From NCBI GenBank assembly GCA_039819165.1, contig JBCBSM010000001.1, forward strand, positions 372,001 to 436,000: DNA of 64,000 bases, written 5' to 3'. The translations under genes were made by a program, and so were the position numbers. The stretch is from Planctomycetota bacterium (GTDB lineage: Bacteria; Planctomycetota; Phycisphaerae; Phycisphaerales; UBA1924). Positions 1 through 8,507 of the stretch are shown here, one piece after another (positions within the stretch are counted from its first letter, which is position 1; each line of letters begins with the position of its first letter). Below the pieces are notes generated by a model, which ran no database searches, had not been told where the DNA came from, and saw only the letters and a program-made list of their open reading frames with translations.

Positions 1-504
1 TCGCTCCGTCGGATCGGGCGGTGGAAATGCCCAGTGCGGAGCCGCCGGTGCGGCGTCGCGGGTCCGATCGGTCTCACCGGGAGCCCAAGACGCGGCATGC
101 AGAGCCCGTCAAGCGGCATTGAGACCGCAATGCGCAGCATCCGGAGCTCGGCGCGCGGCGTGCCGAACTCGCGATGTCACATACCGCGCGCTGAAGACGG
201 CATATCCGGCGCGATTGGCCTCGGTTTGGGCCGCCAAGACCGCCCTGAGAGGCCCCCGGGGACGTGGCCTTGGGTCGCAGAATCGCTGTACAGACTGACG
301 CTCCGCAGGCCGGGGCGGGCAATCACTCATTGCCAACTGGCGGTTAGCGGGCGTGCAACTCTCGATAAGCTGGCACAGCGGGACAGCAAGGGTCGAGCCC
401 AGCGAGGTCGGCCCTATGCTCGCTTGCTCCCCCGACGCGCATGGGCATACGGTACTTGATCGGTGTGTTCGAACGCGCAGGAGCGTCGCGAGGGGAGCAC
501 AGCC
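1..504. other. Non-coding or unrecognised left-edge region
   Basis: This stretch has open frames on both strands, but none resembles a known protein. They have the Arg/Ala/Pro-rich composition expected of chance frames in GC-rich DNA. No tRNA, inverted-repeat end or attachment site was recognised. It may be the flank of the restriction island that starts at 505 and may hold its promoter. A purine-rich Shine-Dalgarno sequence (AGGGGAG) sits just before the methyltransferase start. Confidence 0.4.
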
Positions 505-1692
505 ATGGATGGCCGCCAACGCACACTCCCGTTCCGCCGGCCGCGTTCGGCAGCCGGCCCACGCTTCGCGGAGTTCTTCGCGGGCATTGGCTTGGTCCGC
601 CTGGGACTGGAAGCCGCGGGCTGGTCGCTGGCATACGCCAACGACATCGACGCGGGCAAGCTGGCGATGTACGACGCTCACTTCGGCGATGCGGACGAGC
701 ACTTCCATCTCGGAGACGTGCACGCTATCGACGGCTCGACGCTGCCGGACATCGAACTCGCTATGGCCTCGTTCCCGTGCACGGACCTGTCGCTGGCCGG
801 TGGGCGGCTGGGCTTCGGCGGGCCGCAGTCCTCGGCGTTCTGGGGTTTCATCAACGCGCTCAAGGGCATGGGCGAGCGCCGGCCGCCGCTGGTGATGCTG
901 GAGAACGTGGTCGGCTTCCTCACTTCGCACGGTGGCAACGACTTCGCCGAGGCCATCGCGGCGCTCAACGAGTTGGGATACTCGGCCGACGTGTTCACGC
1001 TGGACGCGAAGTGGTTCGTGCCGCAGAGCCGGCCACGATTGTTCGTCATCGGCTCGACCATCGACGATCCAACGGCCACAAGCACGCCCTCTGAGTCGCG
1101 CATACGCCCGAAGCTCGTCACCGACTTCGTCGAGTCGCACCCTGATTTACGATGGGGCTTCCGCGATCTGCCCGAGCCGCCGCTGCGATCCGAGAAGTCG
1201 CTCGCGGACATCTTGGAGAACCTTGACCCGCGCGACGCCCGGTGGTGGAGCGGCGAGCGAGCTGAGTACCTTTACAACCAGTTCTCCGATCGCCATCGCG
1301 AGATCGCCGACGCGATGATTCGCAAGCGAAAGTGGTCCTACGGCACGGTGTTCCGCCGCGTGCGCATGCAGCCCGACGGCGAGAAACGGTCGATGGGCGA
1401 GCTGCGCACCGACGGCGTAGCTGGTTGCCTGCGCACGCCCAAGGGCGGCAGCGGGCGCCAGATCCTCTTCAAGGCTGGCTACGGCCGCTACGCCGCGCGC
1501 CTGCTCAGCCCCCGCGAGTGCGCCCGCTTGATGGGCGCTGACGACTTTGTGATCGAGACCGGTGACAACCCGGCGTTCTTCGGCTTCGGCGACGCTGTGT
1601 GCGTGCCAGCGATCACGTGGATCGGGGAGCAGTATCTGAATCCGATACTGCCGGGGCGATCAGGGCGGCGGGCGAAGGCGGCGATGGCATGA
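505..1692 (+). CDS. DNA (cytosine-5-)-methyltransferase
   Basis: This 395-residue enzyme transfers a methyl group from S-adenosylmethionine to carbon 5 of cytosine in a specific DNA site. The C5-methyltransferase motifs appear in order: FFAGIGLVRLGLEAAGW (SAM binding, about residues 24-40), FPCTDLS with the catalytic Cys at about 92, ENVVGF with the conserved Glu at about 133, QSRPRLFVIG, and a C-terminal FGFGDAVCVPAITWI like motif X. The ATG at 505 is chosen over an in-frame start at 463 because AGGGGAG lies about eight bases before it. The stop overlaps the next start (ATGA), so the next two genes are probably co-transcribed and translationally coupled. The recognition site cannot be read from sequence. 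Confidence 0.95.
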   Translation: MDGRQRTLPFRRPRSAAGPRFAEFFAGIGLVRLGLEAAGWSLAYANDIDAGKLAMYDAHFGDADEHFHLGDVHAIDGSTLPDIELAMASFPCTDLSLAGGRLGFGGPQSSAFWGFINALKGMGERRPPLVMLENVVGFLTSHGGNDFAEAIAALNELGYSADVFTLDAKWFVPQSRPRLFVIGSTIDDPTATSTPSESRIRPKLVTDFVESHPDLRWGFRDLPEPPLRSEKSLADILENLDPRDARWWSGERAEYLYNQFSDRHREIADAMIRKRKWSYGTVFRRVRMQPDGEKRSMGELRTDGVAGCLRTPKGGSGRQILFKAGYGRYAARLLSPRECARLMGADDFVIETGDNPAFFGFGDAVCVPAITWIGEQYLNPILPGRSGRRAKAAMA

Positions 1693-2648
1693 CCCAGACT
1701 GATTTGCGCGGCTTGCTCCTTCTCATTGACCAAAAGATGAAGCAGGCCGAACGTCTTGTACCGGCCCGTTTACAAGCAGCGTTGGCGCTTCTCGAACGCT
1801 TGCGTAGCGAGGCATCGCTTGATCTTGGCCGACATCTGACGAAGTCGGGGCATTCAATCAAATCGCAAGAGACGCTCGCTCAGAAAGCACTTGAGAGATT
1901 CGACTTGCCCTTGGTGAACAAGACTTCGGGGAGGCGCTCGTCAAACCTTCACGACTGGGCCCCGGACGTTTTAGCTTGGCTCGATAGCATTGGGTTCGAG
2001 CAAGCATCTTCAGCAAGGCAGACCGAGATACTCGAAGCGTCCCAGCAGGTGCTTGCCGAGCGAATTCGCCAAGTGCTTGAGGTCGATCCGCTCAAGCTGC
2101 GAGTGGAAGATCGCACGGCTGAATTCGCAATCAGCGACGTACTTGATCAGGCTGCGCAACGCGGAAAAGTGGGCGATGTTGCTCAGTATTTGGTTGGAGC
2201 AAAACTTCACCTGCGCTTTCCAGAACGAGCCGCAGACATTCTTGTTTCGAGCGCATTTCAAGGCAATCGACGATCGCACACCGATGCGGAAGCTCGCCTA
2301 GGGGACTTTGAGTTTTCTGACTGCATCTTCGAGGTGGCTTCTGGAAGGCCAGATGAGGCGCATCTTGACCAAGTCGCTACGGCACTTGCTGAATCAAGGC
2401 GGCAGTTCTGGTTGCTCGTTCGTTCACAACGATTGAGCGCCTGGCGGCAGGAGTTGATCGCTTTTGACGTCGATCTGCGTCGCGTTGTTGTCGCTTCAAT
2501 CGAGCAGTTCGTCGGCCAAAATCTGTCAGAACTGGGCGAGTGTTCATCCGCGGGTACCCGAGAGCAGATTGAGAATCTGATCCAGATTTATCACGAGTCT
2601 TGGGTCGGGCCACTAGCGGCGACAGGAATCGACATCGAGATTGTGTAA
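1689..2648 (+). CDS. DUF4928 family protein, probable restriction endonuclease
   Basis: A 319-residue protein that I match to the DUF4928 family from memory, with sequence such as AQYLVGAKLHLRFPE followed by GDFEFSDCIFEVASGRP. Members of that family usually sit beside C5 methyltransferases and are suspected restriction enzymes. A GDF...D..FE arrangement might be the acidic part of a nuclease core, but no clear ExK lysine follows, so catalysis is unproven. It starts inside the methyltransferase stop codon and overlaps vsr by one base (TAATG). Its base composition is near 50% GC in places, well below the roughly 70% of neighbouring genes, and A/T-ending codons are frequent. This points to recent acquisition. 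The role as the toxic partner of the methylase is inference from position. Confidence 0.75.
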   Translation: MTQTDLRGLLLLIDQKMKQAERLVPARLQAALALLERLRSEASLDLGRHLTKSGHSIKSQETLAQKALERFDLPLVNKTSGRRSSNLHDWAPDVLAWLDSIGFEQASSARQTEILEASQQVLAERIRQVLEVDPLKLRVEDRTAEFAISDVLDQAAQRGKVGDVAQYLVGAKLHLRFPERAADILVSSAFQGNRRSHTDAEARLGDFEFSDCIFEVASGRPDEAHLDQVATALAESRRQFWLLVRSQRLSAWRQELIAFDVDLRRVVVASIEQFVGQNLSELGECSSAGTREQIENLIQIYHESWVGPLAATGIDIEIV

Positions 2649-3079
2649 TGGCGCTTTCACGCAGCCAAGTCATGGCCCGCGTGCGTGCCTCAGATACAAG
2701 GCCAGAGCGAGTCGTACGCTCGATTGTGCACAATCTCGGCTACCGCTTCCGACTCGACGGACGGCACCGAGGCCAGAAGCTACCCGGCAAACCCGACCTC
2801 GTCCTGGCCCGCCTGCGCGCCGCCATCTTCGTCCATGGCTGCTTTTGGCACCAGCACGACTGCCCCCGTGGCGATCGGCGGCCTGCGACGAACGCAGAAT
2901 ACTGGAACGCTAAATTACAACGCAACATCGAGCGCGATGCTCGGGTGCAACGTAAACTGCGATCGGCGCGCTGGCGCGTGCTCGTCGTGTGGGAGTGCGA
3001 GCTCAAGGACGCCGACAAACTGAGGCGGCGAATCCGGGCGTTCCTTCAAAGGTCCGAGCGTGCGGTGGCATCGCCATAG
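2648..3079 (+). CDS. vsr: Very short patch repair endonuclease Vsr
   Basis: Vsr nicks DNA 5' of the thymine in T:G mismatches that arise when 5-methylcytosine deaminates, so it protects methylated sites from mutation. The 143-residue product has the N-terminal MARVRASDTRPE motif, then PGKPDLVL with the catalytic Asp at about 50. Next is FVHGCFWHQHDC, which supplies His63 (E. coli His64), Cys65, Trp67, His70 and Cys72, the zinc and stacking residues. A later WEC supplies the fourth zinc ligand. All key residues are present, so the enzyme should be active. ATG 2648 overlaps the preceding TAA. Pairing with a C5 methyltransferase is the classic genetic context for vsr. Confidence 0.95.
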   Translation: MALSRSQVMARVRASDTRPERVVRSIVHNLGYRFRLDGRHRGQKLPGKPDLVLARLRAAIFVHGCFWHQHDCPRGDRRPATNAEYWNAKLQRNIERDARVQRKLRSARWRVLVVWECELKDADKLRRRIRAFLQRSERAVASP

Positions 3080-3213
3080 TCATTGCTTTGGCGTTCGTTG
3101 CTCTGTTGCCCTCAAGCCACCCCCGCCCCACGCCGATGCCGCCCCAAAAGCACCGGCGGCGCGACGCTGCGGAGGGGTCCCGGCGGACGCGTTGCCCACT
3201 CGTGGAGACACCC

Positions 3214-3885
3214 ATGCGTTACCCGACCCGCGACGCGGACTTCCTCCAGTAGGCCCGCGACCACGCCACGCTCTGGCTCGGCAACGGCACGCCGCCCGAC
3301 ATCGGCATCTCCGCCGCCCAGGCCGCCGCCATCGAGGCCCTCGTCACCTCCGCCGAGACCGCCTACTCCGGCCAGCAGACGGCGCGGGACGCCACCGAGG
3401 CCTCGACCGTCGTCAAGAAGGACGCCTTCGAGGTCCTCAAGACCAACCTCGGCGCCGCGGTGACCACCATCGAGGCCTACGCCAAGACCACCGGCGACGA
3501 GGGCGTCTACGCCCGCGCCAACATCGCCCCGCCCAAGCCCGCCGCCCCCCGCACCGACCCGGTGCAGCCCGGCGACCTGAGCACCCGCCTGCTAACCGAC
3601 GGCTCCATCGAGCTGAAGTTCAAAGCCGCCACCGGCGGCGGCGCCACCTTCACCGTCGAGCGGCAGACGATCGCCGGCGACGGCACCATCTCCGGCTTCG
3701 CCTACGCGGGCCAGGCCGACGACAAGACCTTCGTCGACAACGCCATCCCCGCCGGCCTGAGCACCATCAACTACCGCGTCCGCACCCGGCTGACCAACGG
3801 CGAGGTCAGCGAGTGGAGCCAGCCCGCGGCCGTCCGCTTCGGCAGCACCGGCAGCGGCGGCGGCCCCCTCTCGATCGCGGCCTAG
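3214..3885 (+). pseudogene. Fibronectin-III-like protein gene interrupted by TAG at codon 13
   Basis: An ATG at 3214, preceded by GGAGA, opens MRYPTRDADFLQ and then meets TAG at 3250-3252. The frame then stays open to TAG at 3883-3885. Read through, it encodes about 223 residues: a helical, Ala-rich N-terminal part (to about residue 85), a Pro-rich linker (PPKPAAPRTDPVQPG), and a beta-rich domain that resembles a fibronectin type III fold (INYRVRTRLTNGEVSEWSQPA). No ATG, GTG or TTG occurs in frame between the stop and GTG 3460, so a restart would lose most of the N-terminal half. A single C-to-T change from CAG would create this stop. It could be a true nonsense mutation or a sequence error. 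The N-terminus recalls a family of planctomycete proteins of unknown function; that match is from memory. Confidence 0.6.
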
Positions 3886-3917
3886 CACGCAAGTCGGCAC
3901 ACAACCAAGCACGTACC

Positions 3918-3941
3918 GGGGCCGCCGATCGCCCCCGTTTT
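3918..3941 (+). terminator. Weak candidate terminator after the interrupted gene
   Basis: GGGGC at 3918-3922 can pair with GCCCC at 3931-3935 and is followed by a short T run (GTTTT). It lies about 33 bases past the stop at 3885 and before a convergent gene. The stem is only five base pairs, so support is modest. Confidence 0.35.
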
Positions 3942-3967
3942 CGTTAGAGGCGTGGAGCGCCGCCCGC

Positions 3968-4459
3968 TCACCCAAGCGGGAACACGTACACGACCACCGC
4001 CTCGTCCTCGGTCGCGCCGGCGTGCGCCGCCCGCTCGGCCAGCACCCGCTTGTAGACCGCGCGGGCGGGGGCGTTGTCGTGCTCGGTGGCGAGCCAGGCC
4101 TCGGCGTAGCCGCGGTCGCGCAGCAGCGCCAGCATCCGGCGGACCAGCTCGGCGCCGATGCCGCGGTTGCGGTGGGCCTCCAGCGTCGATAGCTCGTTGA
4201 TCCACGCCTGCGGCGGCTTGTCGGGGTGCAGGTAGCCGTTGGCGGTCGCGAAGCCGACGGGCACGCCGACGTCGAGCGCCACGATGATGTGGTGCCGCCC
4301 ATCGGCGAGGAACGCGTCGCACTGCTCGGGGTCGATCGGGTTGTCGAACAGCTCCGGCGGCGCGGCGAGCAGCAGCGGTGCGTCGGCTGGGCCAAGTTCG
4401 CGATACTCGATGCCCAGGACGATCCCTCGCTTCTGCGTCGACTGTTCGTCGCGGCGCAT
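3968..4459 (-). CDS. GNAT family N-acetyltransferase
   Basis: A 163-residue protein with the Gcn5-related acetyltransferase fold, which moves an acetyl group from acetyl-CoA to an amine. The acetyl-CoA pyrophosphate loop is clear as HRNRGIGAELVRRML (about residues 95-109), preceded by the strand INELSTL and followed by YAEAWLATEHDNAPARAVYKRV, which matches motif B. The substrate cannot be told. The ATG at 4459 is the only ATG upstream of the core, and the first 13 residues look poorly conserved. It lies 13 bases after the start codon end of the next leftward unit and reads in the same direction as the two genes to its right. Confidence 0.85.
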   Translation of the reverse strand: MRRDEQSTQKRGIVLGIEYRELGPADAPLLLAAPPELFDNPIDPEQCDAFLADGRHHIIVALDVGVPVGFATANGYLHPDKPPQAWINELSTLEAHRNRGIGAELVRRMLALLRDRGYAEAWLATEHDNAPARAVYKRVLAERAAHAGATEDEAVVVYVFPLG

Positions 4460-4472
4460 CCGCTCCGCTGCC

Positions 4473-5036
4473 TCAGCCGAACCACCGCAGCCGCCAGCTG
4501 CCCTCCTCGAGCACCATGTCCATGAACGTCCAGCGGAGGCCCTGCTGGGCCATGCCCGTCAGGCGGATCCGCATGACGTGGCCGCCCTGGGGCTCCATGA
4601 ACACCATGGGCGAGTGCTCGCCGAAGGGGCCGATCCTGCCGAAGAACTGCATGACGTCCCGCTGGCGGGCCTTGAGCTCGTCGAAGGCGGCCTCGGGATC
4701 GACGTTGCGGTCGAGGAACTCCTCGCGGGTCATGTCGCTGAGGATCTGCTCGGTGAACAGGTCCCGCTCGTTCTGGATGAGCGTCTGGCGGATGTGCACC
4801 ATCAGGTCGCGGCCCGACCTCGAGAACAGCGTGATGGTGCCGTCGGGGTGTTCCACGCGGATCGGCGAGGGCTCGAGGCTCCGCGCCGTGCCGTTCGATG
4901 GCGCCTCGCCGCTCAGCCTGTGGAACAGCGAGTTGCGGGGCGTGACCGAGAGCTCCTGGTATTCGCACGCCGGCACCGCCGCGAGGATCGCGACGAGGCC
5001 TCCGAGGATCGCCGTCCTGTTAGGTCCCCGCGTCAT
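4473..5036 (-). CDS. Predicted lipoprotein of unknown function
   Basis: A 187-residue protein with an N-terminal signal and a lipobox-like end (LVAILAAVPAC), so it is probably lipidated at Cys24 and held in the envelope. The remainder is soluble: a segment resembling a small beta-sandwich (IRVEHPDGTITLFSRSGRD), a charged helical middle, and a C-terminal stretch of alternating hydrophobics (WTFMDMVLEEGSWRLRWFG). I do not recognise a family. The start codon lies inside the end of the upstream DinB-like gene (17-base overlap), which suggests a shared transcript. Confidence 0.7.
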   Translation of the reverse strand: MTRGPNRTAILGGLVAILAAVPACEYQELSVTPRNSLFHRLSGEAPSNGTARSLEPSPIRVEHPDGTITLFSRSGRDLMVHIRQTLIQNERDLFTEQILSDMTREEFLDRNVDPEAAFDELKARQRDVMQFFGRIGPFGEHSPMVFMEPQGGHVMRIRLTGMAQQGLRWTFMDMVLEEGSWRLRWFG

Positions 5037-5712
5037 GCGTCGCCCCGGGCGCCGCGGCGCGGCTCGCGCAGCCGCACGCCGGCCCGCACGGTTCGCGGAC
5101 GGCCTCGGCCGGATCCGGCAGCGGGCCCGCGAGGTGCACGATCTTGCGATTCAGGAAGTCGGCGTGGTGCTCCAGGTGCCAGGTGGTCGTCGCCAGCATG
5201 CCCCGCACGCTCAGCTCGCCGTGCTCGGGGTGCAGCGCGAGGCGATCCCGGCCGCCTTCGGCGAGGTCCCAGAGCCAATCCAGGGTCCACCGCCGCAGGG
5301 TGTGCACGACGGCGATCGAGCCGGCCACCGGCGGCGACACCGCGTCCTTCCGTGTGCCGGGCCCGTACAGCGGGCCGTCGATGAATGCCTCGTAGTCGAA
5401 CATCCCCAGCATGGGCCGATCCTCGGAGATCGCCTGGCGGATGCGATGCAGCCAGACCATCTCGGCGTCGGCGAGGTGGGCGGCCAGCGCGCGGATCGGC
5501 CAGCGGCCGCACCCGGCCCGCGGGTCGAACGCCAGGTCCATGTCGGCCTCGGCCAGGTGGAACAGCCTCGGATCGAACCACTCCACGCCCACCGAGAACC
5601 GGCGGAGCAGGTCCTCCCACGACAGGGCGCGCAGGGCATCGGTCTGGGCGACCTCGAGCTGCCCGCACAGCGGGCCGTCGCACGCGGTCAACCCCTGGGG
5701 CTTTAGGGACAT
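5020..5712 (-). CDS. DinB-like four-helix-bundle protein
   Basis: This 230-residue protein has the pattern of the DinB/YfiT-like metal-binding superfamily. These four-helix bundles carry three His residues; many act in thiol-dependent detoxification (bacillithiol or mycothiol S-transferases), others are uncharacterised. Visible elements are WPIRALAAHLADAEMVWLHRIRQ (first His helix, about residues 90-112), a central Asp/His-containing stretch, and TTTWHLEHHADFLNRKI (about 178-194), which supplies the HxxHH-type ligands. The tail is rich in Cys (CGPACGCAS), which is unusual. It overlaps the lipoprotein gene and is divergent from the thioesterase gene at 5765. Confidence 0.75.
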   Translation of the reverse strand: MSLKPQGLTACDGPLCGQLEVAQTDALRALSWEDLLRRFSVGVEWFDPRLFHLAEADMDLAFDPRAGCGRWPIRALAAHLADAEMVWLHRIRQAISEDRPMLGMFDYEAFIDGPLYGPGTRKDAVSPPVAGSIAVVHTLRRWTLDWLWDLAEGGRDRLALHPEHGELSVRGMLATTTWHLEHHADFLNRKIVHLAGPLPDPAEAVREPCGPACGCASRAAAPGATHDAGT

Positions 5713-5764
5713 GGAAGCACCTCCGCAGCCATGCTACCGCCATCGGACGACGCTAGCCTGCCGC

Positions 5765-6211
5765 GTGAGCCCCGCAAATGCAAGCCCCAACGAGGTTTCC
5801 AATGATCGTGCGCCCGCGGGCGAGGACGGCTGGTCGCTCGGCCTGCGGGTCATGACGATGCCCCGCGACACCAACCAGTACGGCACGATCTTCGGCGGCG
5901 TGATCCTGAGCTACATCGACCAGGCCGCGTTCGCGGAGGCCCGCCGGCATGGGCTGCACCGCTGGGTGACCGCCAAGCTCGAGCAGGTTGAGTTCCGCCA
6001 GCCCGTGAAGGTGGGGGACCTGGTCACCCTCGAGACCCGGACGACACGCTGCGGCACCTCCAGCGTGGGCGTACACGTCCGCGTCACCGCGCAGCGTTAC
6101 GGCAGCCACGAGGTCGTCGACGTCACCGAGGCGCAGCTCACGATGGTGGCCGTCGGCCCCGACGGCCGCCCGGTGCCCATGGCCGACGCCCCAACGGCAC
6201 ACCTAACATAG
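5765..6211 (+). CDS. Acyl-CoA thioesterase, hotdog fold (YciA/BFIT-like)
   Basis: Hydrolyses acyl-CoA to free acid and CoA in the cytoplasm. The 148-residue product is a single hotdog domain. The diagnostic loop is NQYGTIFGGVILSYIDQAAF (about residues 37-56), where GG starts the long central helix and the Asp is the family's catalytic residue. A second family strand, VEFRQPVKVGDLVTLE, follows. No ATG lies in a sensible place, so GTG 5765 is proposed; a shorter product from ATG 5850 would lose little of the core. It is separated from the divergent DinB-like gene by 52 bases. Confidence 0.85.
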   Translation: MSPANASPNEVSNDRAPAGEDGWSLGLRVMTMPRDTNQYGTIFGGVILSYIDQAAFAEARRHGLHRWVTAKLEQVEFRQPVKVGDLVTLETRTTRCGTSSVGVHVRVTAQRYGSHEVVDVTEAQLTMVAVGPDGRPVPMADAPTAHLT

Positions 6212-6287
6212 GACGTGCAAAGGCCCGCCGGTTTCTCGCCCGCGGTGGACCCGTCGGCCCCCGCCGCACGAACAGGAGACCGCCCGC

Positions 6288-6884
6288 ATGCCGCGTGAGA
6301 CCCGGAGGACGTCGTTCCTGGCGATGCTCTCCGGTGGGGGTCGGACGCTCATGAACCTGCTCGATGCCATCGACGACGGCCGGCTGGATGCCCGCGTCGG
6401 GGGCGTGGTCGCTTCTCGCGAGTGTCCCGGAGCCGATCGGGCCCGCGATCGCGGCCTGCGCGTCGCCGTCGAGACCGGCGAGATCCCCGCCGAGCGGCTG
6501 TGCGAGCTGGCCGGCGCGGCCGACGCCGAGTGGATCGTGCTCTGCGGGTACCTGCGGCGGGTCGCGATCCCGCGTGAGCCCGGGCAGCCGTGCGACTTCT
6601 CGGATCGCGTGGTCAACATCCACCCGGCCCTGCTCCCAAGGCACGGGGGGCCGGGCATGTATGGCGAGCGGGTGCACCGGGCCGTGCTCGAGGCGGGGGA
6701 TGCACATAGCGGTTGCACGGTGCACCTGTGCGATGACCGATACGACACCGGGCCGATCCTCCGGCGGGCGCGCTGCCCCGTGCTGCCGGATGACACGCCC
6801 GATTCGCTCGCCGCACGGGTCTTCGCGCTCGAGTGCGAGGCGTACCCGGCGGCGCTGCAGGAGCTGTTCGCCGCGAGCGCATGA
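6288..6884 (+). CDS. purN: Phosphoribosylglycinamide formyltransferase, folate-dependent
   Basis: Transfers a formyl group from 10-formyltetrahydrofolate to GAR in step three of purine synthesis. The 198-residue length fits PurN. The ribonucleotide-binding loop is LSGGGRTLMNLL (about 14-25). The catalytic triad seen in E. coli PurN is matched by Asn110 and His112 in VVNIHPALLP and by Asp153 in RYDTGPIL, with HGGPGMYGERVH between them. The related methionyl-tRNA formyltransferase is longer and has a C-terminal domain that is absent here. The start ATG is preceded by CAGGAG. It is followed 13 bases later by a secreted protein with no obvious link to purine synthesis. Confidence 0.9.
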   Translation: MPRETRRTSFLAMLSGGGRTLMNLLDAIDDGRLDARVGGVVASRECPGADRARDRGLRVAVETGEIPAERLCELAGAADAEWIVLCGYLRRVAIPREPGQPCDFSDRVVNIHPALLPRHGGPGMYGERVHRAVLEAGDAHSGCTVHLCDDRYDTGPILRRARCPVLPDDTPDSLAARVFALECEAYPAALQELFAASA

Positions 6885-6897
6885 GGGAGGGGCAGCG

Positions 6898-8484
6898 TTG
6901 AACTTCAGCACTCCGTGGACCATCGGGCGGGTGGCGACCATGGCCGCCGGCGCGCTCGTGCTCACGCTGAGCGCGCCGGCAAGCCGCGGTGCGTCGGCCG
7001 CGTATGCGGCCTTGCATGTCGTACCGGCGGAGGCCGCGCCGCGCACTCCGCTCGACCGAACGAAGAGCGACGAGGACATCGAGGCCGAGGCCGCTGCACT
7101 CGCGGCCTCTGGCGATTTCGCCGGCGCCGCGATCCGCTATCGGGAGCTGACCAAGCGCCGGCCCGATTCGTTCGTGGCGTGGTACAACCTCGCCTGTGCG
7201 CTCGCCCAGCTGGAGCACCCCGACGAGGCCTGGGGCGCGCTCGAGAGGTCCATCGAGCTGGGCATGAACGACCTGACGCACCTGCGGCTCGATCCGCACA
7301 TCGAGCCCCTCCGAGGCGGCGAGCGCTTCGCCGACCTCGAGGCCCGCTGGCCGGAGATCATGGAGCGGCAGGCCGAGGTCCGCTTCGCCCGGGCCATCGA
7401 GCGCTTCGGCCGCGGCTACCACACCCAGCGGGACGACCTGCTACGCGTGCGATTCGCCGTCGGGCAGCCGCGGCAGACCTTCGACATGGCGCACGAGGAA
7501 TTGCACATCGTCTCGCGGTGGGCCATGGAGCACCTGTTCGCCAACCTCGCGGACGCCGAGGACGGCACGGTGCCGTGGGTTACCGTCGTCATCCCGACCG
7601 ACGCGGACTTCGCGTCCTGGGCCCGGGAGCGGCACGGCGATGCGGCCCGCGGCCCCACGCAACAAATCGCCGGCACCTACGACCACGACCGCAAGGAACT
7701 GGTCTGCAAGGACCTGGGCTCGACGCTGCGGCACGAGGTCTTCCACGCGCTGCACTACCGCAGCCAGTCGCTGCACGCCCAGCGGCACGCGGCCTGGGTG
7801 CTCGAAGGCCTCGCGGCGCTCGTCGAGGACTTCGACCTGGACTATCAGGGCACGCCGGTGTTCGTGCCCTCGTGGCGGACCAACGCTGCGCGGCGCGCAT
7901 TCCGCGGCGGCCGGCTGAAGACCATCGAGCAGCTCACGTCGATGCCCGACCACATCTTCGTCGGCCAGTCGCCGCTGCTGCACTACGCCGAGGCCCGCAC
8001 GCTCATGCTCTACATGTACGCGGCCGGCCGCTTGGCCGAGTTCTATCGCAACTACGTGGACACGTGGGAGGAGGATCGCACGGGCCTGGCGGCCATCCTT
8101 CGGACCTTCGACGCCACGCTGCCGCAGATCGAGGCGTCCTACCGCCGCTGGGTGCAGAGCCTACCCACCGCGCCCGAGCAGATGCACCCACCCGCGGCGA
8201 CGCTGGGCATCGACGTCGACCCCGAGCGGGGCGAGGGGCTCGCGGTGATCCGCACCGTCCGCGGATCGCCGGGCCGCCGCGCGGGCCTGCGGCCCCGCGA
8301 CGTGCTCGTCGCCGTCAACGGCCAGGGCACCCGCGACATCAACGAGCTCTACCGCGTGCTGGGCCGCTACACGCCCGGCAACCTCGTGGTCCTGACCGTC
8401 CGCCGGGGCCGGGAGATCCTGGAGCTGAACGCCCGCTTGGGCCGCAGCTCGGATTACGAACAGATCGTCGTGCCCGGCGGCTGA
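6898..8484 (+). CDS. Secreted TPR-like protein with HExxH peptidase-like and PDZ domains
   Basis: A 528-residue exported protein. The N-terminus (MNFSTPWTIGRVATMAAGALVL and on to about residue 34) is a signal peptide. A tetratricopeptide-like segment follows (AAIRYRELTKRRPDSFVAWYN region, about 70-130), then a gluzincin-type site: HEVFH at 279-283 and EGLAAL with Glu303 as the likely third zinc ligand. A C-terminal PDZ domain follows (about 432-515, with LRPRDVLVAVNGQGTRDINEL). The family resembles DUF1570/peptidase-MA-like proteins, whose substrates are unknown. I chose TTG 6898 because a strong GGGAGGGG lies six to seven bases upstream and the resulting N-terminus is a proper signal. It probably degrades or processes envelope proteins; that is inference. 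Confidence 0.8.
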   Translation: MNFSTPWTIGRVATMAAGALVLTLSAPASRGASAAYAALHVVPAEAAPRTPLDRTKSDEDIEAEAAALAASGDFAGAAIRYRELTKRRPDSFVAWYNLACALAQLEHPDEAWGALERSIELGMNDLTHLRLDPHIEPLRGGERFADLEARWPEIMERQAEVRFARAIERFGRGYHTQRDDLLRVRFAVGQPRQTFDMAHEELHIVSRWAMEHLFANLADAEDGTVPWVTVVIPTDADFASWARERHGDAARGPTQQIAGTYDHDRKELVCKDLGSTLRHEVFHALHYRSQSLHAQRHAAWVLEGLAALVEDFDLDYQGTPVFVPSWRTNAARRAFRGGRLKTIEQLTSMPDHIFVGQSPLLHYAEARTLMLYMYAAGRLAEFYRNYVDTWEEDRTGLAAILRTFDATLPQIEASYRRWVQSLPTAPEQMHPPAATLGIDVDPERGEGLAVIRTVRGSPGRRAGLRPRDVLVAVNGQGTRDINELYRVLGRYTPGNLVVLTVRRGREILELNARLGRSSDYEQIVVPGG

Positions 8485-8507
8485 TGAGCGCCCAAAAGGT
8501 GCGTGCA

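Noticed and set aside
1-504. Search for a tRNA or attachment site at the left flank of the restriction island
   Set aside because: No T-loop-like GGTTCRANYCC followed by a closing stem was found, and no direct repeat was matched to the right flank near 3100-3200.
109-1140. Long open frame antisense to the methyltransferase
   Set aside because: It opposes a gene with a complete set of catalytic motifs, and its product is Arg/Ala/Glu-rich without a known domain. Long antisense frames are expected at 70% GC.
3080-3213. Possible integration scar between vsr and the interrupted gene
   Set aside because: No repeats or integrase were seen, and the sequence is short and uninformative.
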